A DNA stretch of 64,000 bases from Epinephelus fuscoguttatus (Eukaryota; Chordata; Actinopteri; Perciformes; Serranidae): the NCBI RefSeq assembly GCF_011397635.1, contig NC_064752.1:4918607-4982606 (forward strand). The letters are read 5' to 3'. Each line of letters starts with the position of its first letter. Position 1 is the first letter of the stretch. Position numbers and translations under genes: made by a program. Under the pieces are notes generated by a model. It did no database searches. It worked only from the letters and a program-made list of their open reading frames with translations, and was not told where the DNA came from. Below, piece by piece: positions 12,401 through 23,375 of the stretch.

Positions 12401-13881
12401 CTCAATTTCATTCCCACACATGTGAAAGAAAAGCACAACACTTTTGGGGAAAGTCTGTGACTAAACCATCAAATCTGATAAAGTTTATTTAAACGCTGAG
12501 CTACAGCAAAAGAGGAATGGATTGGAATCATAAAAGAAACATATCGTAACCTTAATTTCTGGGGGAAGACAACTCATCGATACTCATTGATACAGCAGCT
12601 CCTCAACATACACATAAACAGTTTGTATGTTTCTGGAGTAAACCAGCCCCCTATAGTGAGCACCAAAAATACCAAAAATGGACCTTGGGCTTATTTTTTG
12701 GACTTTTATTTGAAATACAATGCATAACATGTAACATTAACACATTAACAGTAATTGACTTTTTCAGAGTTTGTCTCTGCCTTTTTCCTTCTTGTCTGTA
12801 TTATATAATACAAATATATGAATAAAAATACACTTCAAAAAAAGAAAAGTGCTTGAAATCTACAAAATAATAATAATAAATACACACAATAGGAGTTATA
12901 ATGTTAATGGGTATCCAGTCAGTTAGCTAGTCAGTAGCACCTTGGCTTTAATATTAACACGTGCGCATGACACAACAGCTAGCTTCTCTCATTCCAATTC
13001 AAACAGAGGACAGTGGTACTGACCACCTGTAACGTTTCCTAGCTAGAAAAAACGTCAGCTAACTCCTACCTAACAACATAAACAGTGACCTACGATTAAA
13101 TGCAGCAAAAATGAGGACTGGTAATGATAATAATGTATTTTATTTTTGTTAAAATATTATATTTCAACCAATTACTGTATGGTTTTGACACTTTTCTAGC
13201 TTGTTAAGAAAGGACATACAGTAAAATAAAAAATAAAATAAAAATCTCTCAAATTTTAGGGGTGCTGAGATTCAATTTAGGGGTGCTCCCCCCAAAATGG
13301 GCTAGAAACGCCTATGACTTAATGTGACAGGATCAGGGCACGGTGAAGACCTGAACACGAGTTATATTCACAGAGTCTTCACTCTTTGTTAGAGCTAATA
13401 GAACAATGGCCAAACACCAGGGAAAAGAAAACACTGAGTTAAAATAAAGACAGGTCTGTGTGTGTGTATGATTGTTTACAATTAAAGAAACTGACTAAAA
13501 ATATGAGGAAAACTCGTCTCTGAGGCAAAATTCACATTATTATTATAATTGAACATTGCAGTAACATAAAGGATGGATCACAAGGCTGTTTGTTTGTGAC
13601 AGTAGTCGCTCCCAGTGACGACCCCACAGAGGATCATCACCTGACTCTGCAGCTGACCTCAGCTCTCCAGAGCGTCAGTGTCTCTGAGCTCACTGTTTTG
13701 GTTCACTCTCAGGGCTCCTGTCAGTGTTGTTTCCAGCAGTCGGCAGCTGCTTTCATCAGTAACGCTCTGATAAACCCACTGTACACTACAGGACCTGCCC
13801 AGCACAACACAGTCAACGGGAAACGTTGGCGACTAGCTGGTGAACATGGTGGAGCATTGAGCAGCTGAAGAGACACATATT

Positions 13882-13912
<31 letters not shown>

Positions 13913-16900
13913 GTCAGAAACAGAGCTAAAAGAAGAGTAAATATTTCCTCACATTCATCAGGTGGATAAAAACATGACTCCTAATGAATGATAACGTATA
14001 AAATAAATAAGCAACTGTTTACTAACAAGTTGACCAACTTAGAAGATGATGATGTTTCAATGTTGTGTTCTCAGCTTGTCTCTGCTGCCCCCAAGTGGCC
14101 AAAAACATCAGTTAATGTAGGTTTAAGGACGTCTCGCCCACGTCAGCCTGTGAGTTAGTTCATCCATAGAAATATCAGTTTTCAAAACAACCTCACCTGA
14201 AGGTCTGTTTAGAGCAGGGGTGTCAAACATACGGCCCGGGGGCCAGAACCGGCCCACCAAAGGGTCCAATCCGGCCCACTGGATGACCTCACACACCTAA
14301 TACTGATGCACCTGTGAAGGCTGAGAGGTGCCAGGTTTCAGGAGCAAGTTAAACACTGAGCAGCTTTCTTCATGTAAAATGCTGCTGAGGAGGCTTTTTC
14401 ACCCTCGACCAGAATACAGGTCTTTACTTTGACTTTAGTTTGGTGTGGTGACGTCAGGATTACGACACAGGAGTGGAAATGTGTAGAAAAATGCACATGA
14501 AGTGACAGTGAGTCGTCGTGTGTGGAAACACTGAGAAATATTGTTGTTCCATTGAGTCTTGTGGAGACATCACAGGCTGTTTGTCATGTGTTTGTAAATG
14601 GATTAGTGTTTTTAAAATGTTCTTCTTTGAACAAAGAAAAGGGGAAAAGTTTGGAGGTGTTTGTTATTTATAGGATATTATGCAGTGGTTTTACTGGTGC
14701 GGCCCACCTGTGATCAGATCAGACTGTGTGTGGCCCGTGTACTAACATGACTGTGACACCTCTGGTTTAGAGGCTGTTGTGGAGCTTCTCATCATAACAC
14801 ATCATCTTCTTTAGCAGATAGAGTTTTGCTTCGTTATCACATCACCTCAACTTTTGACTTCTTTGGTTTTTAGCTGTGTTGGGATCATCGGACTCCAGAA
14901 ATAATTTGTTCAACATTCATCCAAATCAGTGGTTTGACACAAACTGCTGCAGTTATTGTGTTTCACTGTTTGGGTTAATTGTCCAGTTTATCAGTTGTTG
15001 TGTACTGTTATTGTTACGCATCAAATATATGAAATATCCATGACAATATGTCACTTAGTCAGTCAGGGCTCTTCAGTTTACTCACTGACAGAAAAGGGGT
15101 CCCTTAAGGAAACAGATCAGGAGCCACTGATACACAGTTTGTCTGCTCACATGAACAAAATGTTTGCTGCATGTCGTCACACTGAGTGTCAGGATCTCAC
15201 AGGTTTCTCACATCTTCCTGCTGATGTCACATCTTCTTGCTTAAACCTCAGTTTTTTGGTTCAGCAGCTTGTAAAAACGTAGTTCTGGATTCTTCACCAT
15301 GTTGGTAGTGCGTGTGACCACACAGCAGCTTTAAGGCATTTTTCTGTTGTTTGTTAGCAGACGTAAATGACAAGGAGGAACCTTCACACAACACAGAGTC
15401 AATGGAGAGAGATGAATTGTTTTCCCCTCCGGTGGGTCGGGACTTAAATGTGCTCCGTCTCTGTGACAGTGTAAAAACCTTTACAGGCATCATCAGAGTC
15501 AACTTAATGGTAGAACAGTTGTGTTGGATTGCATTAGATTGTGCAGGTGTTGAAACAGCTGTATAGTTGTGCTGGTGTTGGCTCACAGAACATCTGATGT
15601 TGGGGTGAACATTTAAACACAGGATCCAGGGAGCTGGTTCAACACTTTACTGTAGGCGTGGGGAGTGAACAGTTCAGAGGTGGCTGTCAGATGATGTTTT
15701 CTATAGGAAGGAATATTTAAAGCAAATATTACAGAGCTGCATAGTATTAAAACAAAATAATAATAGTAGTAAATGAGGTTATCATTCAGCTTACATCATT
15801 AATGCATCCTCTTTTTTCTTCTTCACAAACACTTGAACTCAGGAATCTGAGCACAATAAACACAGAACAGTCTGTTAACTGTCAGATAATAATAACACAT
15901 GCAGGATCAACAGAGTGAAACATTATAAAGGTGAAAGCGTCCATATAACACTCACATCAGTAGGGCCGCCCCCTGAAAGATGGAGATTTGAATCATGAGT
16001 CAGAAACACCTCAGTCGACTGAGACTGCTTCAAGTCCAGCACTTGTTGTGTTTTCTAGTCACTGTGCTGTGCAGTGAACTTGTGGGGATGTTTTGGTCCC
16101 TGGATTTTGCTGCAGAGTGAGCGCTCTTGACTTTGACTCTACTCTTTGGTACAGACAGCTGTGGACACGATGCAGCGTCACAGAGGAGGAGACACTTTCC
16201 ACCATAAAGGCCTTTGCACACTGAGTCTGATGAGTTTTATTGTTCTGTTCAAAGACACATTTCCTCCTTTGCCTCTCTCCACTGGAGTTACCTACCTGAC
16301 TGACATCACTTCCTCCCTGTCTGTCATTTGGCACCGCAGCTGCATGAAGGGGCGGAGCTGTCCTCCACATTCTGTGTGCGGCCCTCATCCTCCTCCTCTT
16401 CATCATCATCCAGCTGAATGTCACTATCTGACCTGTTGAAAGTAGCTGTCTGAGTTATGAGATGATTCTGTGTGTTCCTCTGTCTCATCGCGGCTGTGTC
16501 CCGCCGCCACATTTTCTTCACTGATTCTTGGTCAAACGTCTCTAAAGACTCTGACGGATGAGAGAAACACAGGAAATCAAACCTGTTACGAAACTTTAAT
16601 GACAGATGAAAGTTTCGGACTCAGTGTGCAAAGGCCTTTAGACTCTGAGATGACATCATCTTCTGTCTTCTGCTTAGAAGTGGTGAATTTACAGCTCACA
16701 GATATTTAATACGACACAGTCTCTGGCTTTTGTTTGATATCTGGTGTCGGCGTAAAATGTTGTTGCACATTTCAGATCTGCCGTTAGCTTGTTTACTATA
16801 TTACATGAATGCTGCTGTCACACTGAACGTCCCGCTGAGCCCCGTTCAAACTTTACAACTTTATATTTGGAAGAAAAACAGCCAGATCTGATGCGACTGA

Positions 16901-19900
16901 CATCACTCTGAGTCGGGTACAGCCCTACACATCAGTTCTCTCTTTGTCCTGCCTGGCATGGTTTGGAGCAGTGGTTCCCAACTGGTGGGTCCTGGTCCAA
17001 AAGTGGGTCACAGGTCCATTCTGAATGGACCGCAAGTGACTTGAGTGAGTGAATAACAGACAGCTACTTGACAGAGACAGAAAACTAGCTTGACGACACG
17101 TCCAAACACAAGTATGACACTGAATATATTAAACTGTGTGGACCTTGAACTGATGACTACAGAGAAATCTGGACCCAGTGGCTGAACCAGTTGGGAACCA
17201 GTGGTTTGGAGGGAAAAGAGAGTCACAGGTCTGAAGGGCGGAGTTATATAATCTTGGGGGGAGTGGTTTAGTCAGGAGTGACAGTCTGTGTCAGTGGTTC
17301 CCAACCTTTTTCCTTCAGGGAACCACTTTTCTATCCCTGAGTAAAGTGACGACCCCTGACTGAGTGAGCTGTTTTATGGATATTTCATATTATATTCATC
17401 ACATAACAATAACAGTACAGAACCCAAACAGTGAACACAATAACTGCAGGAAGTTTGTGTAAAACCAGTGATTTGGATGAATTCTGAGCAGAATATTTCC
17501 TGTGAATTCTGCGTCAGCGATGAGTTTTACTGATGTTTTTAGGAACTTTTAACACAATTCTCTGTCTGTGTGATGTATTTTTTAACAGACTTCTTTGTTG
17601 ACAGATCAGTGTTTTCTTCTCTCTGACGCTTGGCCGTTGTTTTATTAACTCTTTGGTTGTTTTAACTGCTGAGCGTGGCTTTTTATCAGAGAGTGAAGAC
17701 TCTGTGAATAAAGCTTTCGTTCAGGTGTTCACCGTGCCCTGATCCTGGGAGAGTTTTATTCTTGAAGCTTATACCTAGAATAATAATCTTAAGTATAAAA
17801 ATAACAATTTAATTTAGTTTTCTTCACGTAAATAATTGAAATGCTGAGATATAGGCCTGTACATTTGTTAAAGGAATATTTTTTACATCCCTTAAAATCA
17901 AGAAGGTTTCACAACTCCTATGCAATGATGCAGGTGTGGTGGAGACTTGTGATTTAACAGGTGTACCTAATAAAGTGACCACTGAGTGTCTGTATCACTG
18001 ACACAGTCTCAGCTCTGATAACACAACAGGTGAACATGCTTTTAAATCTCCTGTTTTATATTTTCTTATTAATCCAAAGAAGACACAAGAAGTAATTTCT
18101 GGTCTTCCAGTGAACTGGTATCCTCCACCAGTTACTGTCCATAACACACAGACTGAACACGTTTCCTCCTGTAAATATTTGGGCATCTATGTGGACGCTG
18201 CTTTATCCTGGAGTTGACATATAGATCATATTTGTAGTGAGCTCCAAGAATGGATTTACTTGTTTAGCAGACTGAGGTGATTTGGATCAAACAAACAGAT
18301 GCTGTTATTGATGATATAATCTATAATACAGAGTGTGATGCAGTGTGGAGTCAGTGAATGGTACAGTCACAACACAACAGAAAGAAGACACCACCTTGTG
18401 GCTCTATGTGGCGTTGCAGTAACAGCACAGCTGTGGCTGTGACATCATCACGGCGCTGTCCTTGGTGCTGAAACATTTGAACTTGACTTCAACCTGTTTT
18501 CTTTCTTTGTTCTTCACAACAAGTTTGTGTGACAAAGAGGCTTTACTGTGTGTTTTATTAGACTTCTAGGTTTGCTTGGCTCAACAAGTGACACATTATG
18601 TATAACATATGGAAATATCTGCTGAATTAACGGCTGTGAGTTTTAACATGACTGAGTCACAGGGCCCCAGAGAAAGCTGGGCCCCTGGTCGTCTCTGTGT
18701 TCATCTTAAAGCTAGACTGCTGCGTATCTGCTCAAAGATTGTGGGTCAAACACTTGAGTCAAGTTTTCAAGCTGCGTTTACTCCAAGAATTTTGTCTCTG
18801 GCTCATAATATCACGTCCGACCCCTCTCACACGTTATTTGAAGAATTACATTTTGCCATCACACAGGAGATTTAGAGTCCCACAGGCTCCACTGAACAGG
18901 TTGATGAACTCATTTGTTCCTCAGTCTGTCAACTTATTAAATCACAGTAGGACTTCTAAGTAGCCTCAGTGTGCCTGAGTCAGACACTGAATGTAATAAG
19001 GAACGATTCATATGTTGAACTGCATCTGCTTTTTGTAACGTCTGATGTGTTTGTAGAGTTTGTGGTGAGGTTGTGTTGTTTGGTTTAATGTTGTTTTGTA
19101 TTTTTTTGAAACATTTGACATCCTGACACGTAAGACAAATTTCAGATATTTTTTTCTGATAGTAAAGTGATATCAAATTAAACTGAGACACATTTTTAAA
19201 TTATGTTAGTGTCAGAAAATATTTTCTACATCTCAGACAACAAATGTTCTGTGATTTCATTTCAACTTTATTTATTTAGCACAACAAATGTGCCATGAAA
19301 CGTTGTGTCTGTGCTTCTGTCGTGATGTGAGTCAGAAATAGTGTTTGTGGTTGTAAATACTTTCCAGACTTTTGGTAGATGTTTAATGTGTTTGAAGTAT
19401 GAGGCTTTACTGTTTCCCTCCATTTCATGTGTTTTTCTTTCATCTTAAACTGCTGTTATGTCCTTTTCATATTCTGTCATTTCTGTAATGTTCACAGGTG
19501 CAGCTTTAAAGCCATTCATCACTACACTTGAGCAAACAAAAGACTGGTCACGGCTACAGTGTGAAGTTAATGGAGCTTCTCCAAAACCTAAAGTAGAGTG
19601 GAAGGACAGTTCTGGAAACAAACTTCCTGCTGAAGAACCACAGGTCACAGACAGAGGAGGCAGCTATGACATCATCCTCCAAACTACTGTGACCAAGACG
19701 GACTACTATCACTGTGTGGTCACACAGGAGGAAATCAACCATCAGACTGAGGCAAAGATTCATGTGTATATCGGGGGTAAGATTCTTCCTCATGTTTTTA
19801 TATTCAAATAATTTGAACTGTTCATGTGTTAACACGTGTTCAAACTGAACACAAAGGAAATTCTGATGAAGATATGAGACGAGAAGAATGAGAGAGTCTG

Positions 19901-22709
19901 GAGGGAAATAACAGAAAGAACTGGGGTCAGATGTGTAAACTATGTGTGTATGCACAAATACCATGTGTGCGTCTTTTCCCACACACAAACTGGTATTTAT
20001 AAAGGAGGAATGTGGAGTGAGATTGTGTCACCTCACACATTGTTCAGACCAGACGTACGGACACTTTTAGCTGAGATAGCTGTGAAATATGTGAAATGAC
20101 AAAGAGATTAAATTTAAGTTGAGAGATTGAGAACATTGTTTCAAGGCTGTTTAACAAATTCACTGATTATGTTATCAGGCTATTTTTGCAGCTTACACAG
20201 CGTTCAGGAAAATGTCAATCAAAGGCGCATTTATACATTTAATTTTTAATTATTTATGAGCGATGAACTCATCACCATTTTTATTTCCATTCATCTCCCC
20301 GTCAGTGATCGTTTAATTTGATCCTCTGGAGCATTTTGTAAAGTCAGTTTCAACATGAGCTCTATGAATGAATCATTCATCATCCTTCTGATGTTTAATA
20401 ATAATGATGATTGAGATTATATCGTGATGAAGTTAGTGATACAGACACTATAAATATCCACAGCTGTGTGTAATGCAGGCTGCTCTGGCACTGTTGGAAA
20501 ACCTTGTTGATGCAACACAGTCAGTGTAACTGCACTTCTTTGTCGTATTTCTTATTGATGGGTCGAATGAGAGGTGGAGGAGAAGTATTGCTATGCAAAC
20601 AAATGTTTAAGGGTGTTTCTACATCCATTTATGGCGAACTGTGGAGGTGGAAATGAGGTTCATGCACATGCAGAATCAGGTCTACACACAGCTTTATAAA
20701 TCTGACATGAAGAATGTGTATGATATCTGCCTTTATGTGTTCACACAGTTTTCATTGTGAATCCACACAGAGTTTTATGCATCTGAGTTCAGTATGAACT
20801 GTTACACACACACAGTCAGTGTGAACGTTGTCAGCCAGCTGTAGCTAACGTCTGTGTGGTCAGTATTTTAGTGCTGAATAAACACAAAGTGTAAAAACAG
20901 TCCAACAGTCAGATTCACAGATGAAATGGAGACAAAAGTGAACTTTGTGTTGAGTGTGAATTCACCTTTTAGGAGCATGAACATCATGAATCATTGTGAC
21001 GATGATCTCCAGCTGTGATTCTACACTAATACTATATGTGCTGTACATGATGTGCAGTCACATTCACAGTGTTACATTTACTGTCTGTAAACATGTTTCA
21101 GAGGAAAGATTTGAGGACACACATGATGAACATTGACAAGTGTTGTGCAGCGTCACACTCATAGTATCAAAACACAAACTATTCCATATGACACCATAAA
21201 AGAAGCCAAATGTCATTTCCTTGCCTTCTTCAGTGTCATGCACAGACTGAAGGTCAGCTCTGATTCTCACCTCCTTTTCTCTACAGTCTGTTTCTACTTT
21301 ACAGTTGAGAGCACAACATGAACTAAACAAGGCCTGTACTGTTGTCTGCTCTAATTCCCATAATACTTTGGCAATGAAAAGCTTTCTGATTGTTGTTGTT
21401 AGAAATATGAGCACATACTAACTAGTCCATGTAACTGTGGAGGAGCTGATTGTTGTCTACAGAAAACACAATATGTGAGCTGCTCAGAGTGAGTAGAAGA
21501 GCTAATAGAGAATGATCTGACATGACACTGGTGTCAAATGACTTCTAGTGTTCAAGCTCCACTTGTCAAACTGTGATGATGAAAACATGAATCAACAAAC
21601 ATCAGCACACAGTTTAACTCTCACTCAATATACATCACATGTTAAACAAGTGTTTTCTGAAGTCGATCACATGTTTTGTGTGTGAGATCAAAGTAACTAG
21701 TTCCTATATAAAGTGTGATAAAATGGAAAGACTCAGGTAAATTGTACTTTTCCTGCTCAGTGAAACATAAACGTAGCTCAGCTGCATGTTCAGCTGGATG
21801 TGTCATATTTTCTTTGAACAAAGCTTTATTAGCTCTGACAACAAGTATGATAAAACAAAGAGTTAATCCAGAGTCCGTGACTGACTTGTACCTGTGAGCC
21901 TGAGCTCAGGGTGTAGAGAAGCCGTGTAGCAGCAGTCAGATGTAAACAGGCTGAAGTGGAGGAGGCAGGACAGTGATTCAAACATTCTTCCTCCTGATGA
22001 GCAACACGTGTCAGAAAGAGGACGATGCTCCAACATCACCCTCCTCACTACTGAGAGCAAAACCAGAAGCAACCTGTGAGCTGTGCAGCCAAGCAGGAGG
22101 AAACTGTCCATAAGATCAATGCTGACATCACTGTTCCTGCTGACATTCATCCCACTGCTGTTTTTATCTGCTAACAGCTTTAGAGTTTACATTTCAGGAG
22201 CATCCACACCTTCAGCTGTTCTCTTTGTGGAGACTGTGATGTCCAGTCTGATGGAGATGATGTACACTTACACTCTCAGGGTTAATGGTAATGTTTTTGT
22301 TTCTGTTTCAGGGCTCTCCATTGTGACGGTTGTTGTTGCAGTTGTTATTGCTGTTCTCTGCACTCTTTTGGTTGTTGGTGTTGTTCTAGCTGCCAAGCGT
22401 TTTATCACACAAAAGCATGAAGGTAAGTTCAAATAATTGACAGTATCCACATGTTGATGATGAGCAGACAACACAACAGATTCTTTATATGTATCTCATG
22501 TTTAGAGTCTTGACAGTTGTTTTATCTTCTCAGACATGAATCATTCTGTTGGTATTTACACTCAGGGTAGGATCAAGTCAGTCTGGATTTTCTTTAATAT
22601 ACCTGTTGTTGTTTTCCTTCCTGCAGACAGCGAGAAGAGAAAACCCCTCAATGACTCAGTCAGTCAGTCAGAGCAGCTACAGCCTCCACAAACTTCACCT
22701 GTGATCTGA
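5956..22709 (+). CDS. B7/butyrophilin-like IgSF membrane protein gene (copy 1), 5' exons damaged
   Basis: Exons run 5956-5997 (signal), 9042-9390 (V), 11203-11478 (C1), 19498-19776 (C2), 22312-22422 (transmembrane) and 22627-22709 (tail, TGA at 22707). All junctions from V onward are phase 1, so the domains are interchangeable cassettes, as in the B7/butyrophilin family. The product would be a type I surface protein with a V-C-C ectodomain, one membrane span and a short cytoplasmic tail; such proteins act as ligands or receptors in immune-cell contacts (family knowledge). Signal and V exons carry indels relative to copy 2 that break the frame (42 versus 70 nt and 349 versus 345 nt), while the later exons are clean. 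It is therefore either a pseudogene or a working gene with poor local sequence; I favour the latter. Orthology to HHLA2, CD276 or VTCN1 cannot be settled here. Confidence 0.65.
6400..6446. repeat. (GT)n microsatellite
   Basis: Uninterrupted GT dinucleotides within intron 1 of the first Ig gene copy. The tract is absent from the corresponding place in copy 2. Confidence 0.95.
6590..8766 (+). repeat. 22-bp minisatellite array (CACTCTCTCTTGTTTCCTTCAT)n, interrupted
   Basis: Cores of clean tandem 22-mers lie at about 6605-6655, 6797-6890, 7815-7890, 8105-8400 and 8720-8766; the T/A variant TTCAT versus TACAT alternates among units. Between the cores, partial units are mixed with non-repeat fragments, some of which match the 5' flank of the Ig gene (for example 6655-6795). 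Because 22 is not a multiple of 3 and no stop codon occurs in the unit, all three forward frames stay open; the resulting Ser/Leu/Phe-rich frames are not genes. Confidence 0.9.
9042..9390 (+). CDS. Ig V-set exon, copy 1 (frame-broken in first half)
   Basis: The exon follows acceptor TATCTTCCAG and ends before donor GTGAGA, exactly as in copy 2. The second half, from about 9190, reads cleanly through YDAGIHYNNRRAG to the F-strand motif DSGDYTCVF. The first 140 bases carry small insertions and losses relative to copy 2 (for example in the run encoding DVLLPCS, and around FDWKK), giving a net +4 nt and an in-frame TAA at about 9178. The domain would hold the N-terminal receptor face of the protein. 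The errors cluster in one half only. Confidence 0.8.
10243..10542 (+). promoter_or_regulatory. Promoter-like block in intron 2: four inverted CCAAT boxes, TATA-like and ETS sites
   Basis: ATTGG occurs at 10243, 10305, 10365 and 10417, a TTTATATC stretch at 10343 and an ETS-type CTTCCGG at 10536. The same block is kept in copy 2 at 27200-27488. Spaced CCAAT boxes followed by an ETS site are typical of vertebrate RNA polymerase II promoters. No coding exon is apparent just downstream, so it may be an alternative promoter of the Ig gene, the promoter of a non-coding transcript, or a retained piece of another gene. Confidence 0.35.
11203..11478 (+). CDS. Ig C-type exon C1 of Ig gene copy 1
   Basis: Acceptor TTCACAG precedes and donor GTCAGT follows; length is 276 nt with phase 1 at both ends. 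The 92 residues start GAAPKPNIRTLDQ and show the B-strand cysteine (LLQCEANG), the core tryptophan (VEWRDS) and the F-strand cysteine (DRYRCVATQ). An NTT sequon lies in the E strand (LNTTVTKT). This is the membrane-distal C domain. It is clearly related to exon C2. Confidence 0.88.
11479..12305 (+). other. Intron following C1, partly duplicated after C2
   Basis: The part from about 11640 to 11870 matches 19885-19930 plus 20785-20960 after exon C2, showing that exon and adjacent intron were duplicated together. No other feature is seen. Confidence 0.6.
12306..13316. mobile_element. hAT-like non-autonomous transposon
   Basis: The left end CAGGGGCGATTCTAG pairs with the right end CTAGAAACGCCTATG, giving imperfect terminal inverted repeats. 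Flanking 8-mers ACTTAGAA and ACTTAATG agree at the first five positions, a decayed 8-bp duplication as hAT elements make. Subterminal AGGGGTGCTGAG motifs recur near both ends. No transposase frame is left. Confidence 0.55.
13600..14135. repeat. Probable interspersed repeat relic
   Basis: Text such as CCTGCCCAGCACAACACAG and GGTGAACATGGTGGAGCATT is, from memory, a high-copy sequence in percomorph genomes, and the right part ends in a CTGCCCCCAAGTGG motif. An (ATC)n tract lies at 13883-13912. An open frame covers 13590-13868, but I recognise no domain. Boundaries are uncertain. Confidence 0.35.
14215..14764. mobile_element. hAT non-autonomous transposon with perfect 8-bp duplication
   Basis: The ends are CAGGGGTGTCAAAC at the left and GTGACACCTCTG at the right. 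The 8-mer GTTTAGAG directly precedes (14207-14214) and follows (14765-14772) the element. CGGCCC motifs near both ends are typical of this hAT group. It has no intact transposase. Confidence 0.9.
14900..15117 (-). mobile_element. Inverted fragment of the hAT-like element seen at 17292
   Basis: Read on the minus strand, this interval matches 17297-17480 in order, including the terminal GGTCCC block, the TATTGTGTTCACTG-type block and the ATTCATCCAAATCA block. It is a truncated, oppositely oriented copy. Confidence 0.6.
15118..16206 (+). other. Intron without recognisable feature
   Basis: This is part of the long intron between C1 and C2. Opposed short frames at 15248-15586 have no domain. No repeat boundary was identified. 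Confidence 0.45.
16207..16638. mobile_element. MITE with long perfect-core inverted repeats
   Basis: The left end AAGGCCTTTGCACACTGAGT and its complement at the right end form strong terminal inverted repeats of at least 22 bp. TA lies on both sides (16205-16206 and 16639-16640). The sequence could also be read as a Harbinger-like element with a degenerate TWA duplication (TAA versus TTA). Confidence 0.75.
16969..17203. mobile_element. Short hAT MITE with perfect 8-bp duplication
   Basis: The ends are CAGTGGTTCCCAACTGG and CCAGTTGGGAACCAGTG, flanked by GTTTGGAG at 16961-16968 and again at 17204-17211. It is 235 bp long with no coding capacity. Confidence 0.92.
17292..17760 (+). mobile_element. 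hAT-like element, 3' end uncertain
   Basis: It begins CAGTGGTTCCCAACCTTTTT, a hAT-type terminus, but no matching inverted end is visible before 17760. The stretch near 17695-17752 also occurs inverted at 13325-13390, and the left part occurs inverted at 14900-15117, so this family left several pieces in the same intron. Confidence 0.55.
18060..18960 (+). pseudogene. Decayed LINE reverse transcriptase C-terminus (L2/Rex1/CR1-like)
   Basis: In broken frames the sequence shows NPKKTQEVISGL and SCKYLGIYVDAALSWS, then near the end RVPQAPLNRLMNSFVPQS and LLNHSR. These are the thumb and C-terminal motifs of fish L2/Rex1/CR1-group LINE proteins (family knowledge). Frameshifts and stops occur throughout, so it is a fossil inside the C1-C2 intron, oriented with the gene. 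Confidence 0.7.
18961..19497 (+). other. Intron 5' of exon C2
   Basis: No repeat or exon is recognised. The last bases form the acceptor ATGTTCACAG, nearly identical to that of C1. Confidence 0.5.
19498..19776 (+). CDS. Ig C-type exon C2 of Ig gene copy 1
   Basis: The exon is 279 nt, phase 1 at both ends, between acceptor GTTCACAG and donor GTAAGA. Its 93 residues begin GAALKPFITTLEQ and carry the B-strand cysteine (LQCEVNG), core tryptophan (VEWKDS) and F-strand cysteine (DYYHCVVTQ). A stretch around KLPAEEPQVT is shared word for word with C1, which together with the shared acceptor and downstream intron shows a tandem exon duplication. The domain sits next to the membrane. Confidence 0.88.
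19930..20785. other. Insertion that separates the C1/C2-homologous intron blocks
   Basis: Sequence matching the C1 downstream intron stops near 19930 (AGAAAGAACTGG) and resumes near 20785 (GAACTGTTACA). The intervening 0.85 kb has no counterpart after C1. It has AT-rich and purine-rich parts but no clear terminal repeats, so its class is unknown. Confidence 0.5.
21905..22147 (+). pseudogene. Decayed third Ig C-type exon
   Basis: In one frame the sequence reads a cysteine codon at 21912, a TAG at 21927, the core tryptophan in RLKWRRQDS (TGG at 21957), LPPDEQHVSERGRCSNITLL and then TGA at 22077 exactly where the F-strand cysteine stands in C1 and C2. After a frame change it continues KQEETVHKINADITVP, matching the G-strand region of C2 (TQEEINHQTEAKIHV). 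No good acceptor or donor borders it, so it should be skipped in the mRNA. Confidence 0.75.
22312..22422 (+). CDS. Transmembrane exon of Ig gene copy 1
   Basis: The exon is 111 nt, phase 1 at both ends, between acceptor CTGTTTCAG and donor GTAAGT. It encodes GLSIVTVVVAVVIAVL followed by CTLLVVGVVLAAKRF and a basic stop-transfer stretch (KRFITQKHE). It places the gene product in a membrane with the Ig domains outside. Confidence 0.85.
22627..22709 (+). CDS. Cytoplasmic tail exon of Ig gene copy 1
   Basis: It follows acceptor TTCCTGCAG and joins the previous exon in phase (GAA G|AC). It encodes about 27 residues beginning DSEKRKPLNDS and ending in TSPVI, then TGA. No ITIM, ITAM or SH3-type motif is seen, which fits a ligand or a receptor without its own signalling motif. 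Confidence 0.8.
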
Positions 22710-23375
22710 ACATCTTTCCATGGTTTGAGGTTTGACTGAAGCTCTTTTTATTTCCCTCATCTTGTGTCTTCTTCTTCTGTGAATGCTTTTAATGGAGAAT
22801 CAGCTCCATCTGCTGTTTATCTTGAGTGATGACTCCAAATATTCACAGAACATTAGTGCATGGAAACACACAGGACTTTGTATTTCATTTGCTGGTTTTC
22901 TGGAAATCCTGTTAAACTTTGAGCCTCATTTGGAAACTTGACTTTTCACTGGGTCTGTGAGTGTGGACGTTCTGAACAACACAACAACTCTTCTGCCCTC
23001 AGAGGTTGTCGGACAACACGTCGTATGAATGAGTTTGTTTGGAGCGTACCTGCCTGTAAAATACACTCAGGGCAAAAAGCTCAACACTAACAGTCCATTA
23101 ACCAAAATGTGTTTGATCTTTCCCCAAACATCTGACCTCATCTATACAGTTATCACACTGCAGTTTCCCCAGGACACATTTTATTGGAATTATCACTGAA
23201 TATAATCTGTTAGAAATGTTTCATATAAATGTGAATGTTGTGTCTGGTGATGAGGTTGGTTTAGTCACAGGAGTTTTTATTTTGGTTTCATTTCTTAGTT
23301 TATTTAATCTGAACCATGCACTTTAATATGCATTACTGTTGGCCTTACAAAATAAAAGTTGGACCACATGTAGGT
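22710..23375 (+). other. 3' untranslated region of Ig gene copy 1
   Basis: The region runs from the stop codon to just beyond a canonical AATAAA at 23351-23356. No further exon is visible. The cleavage site itself is inferred. Confidence 0.6.
23351..23356 (+). promoter_or_regulatory. Polyadenylation signal, Ig gene copy 1
   Basis: Canonical AATAAA about 640 bases after the stop codon. Confidence 0.6.
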
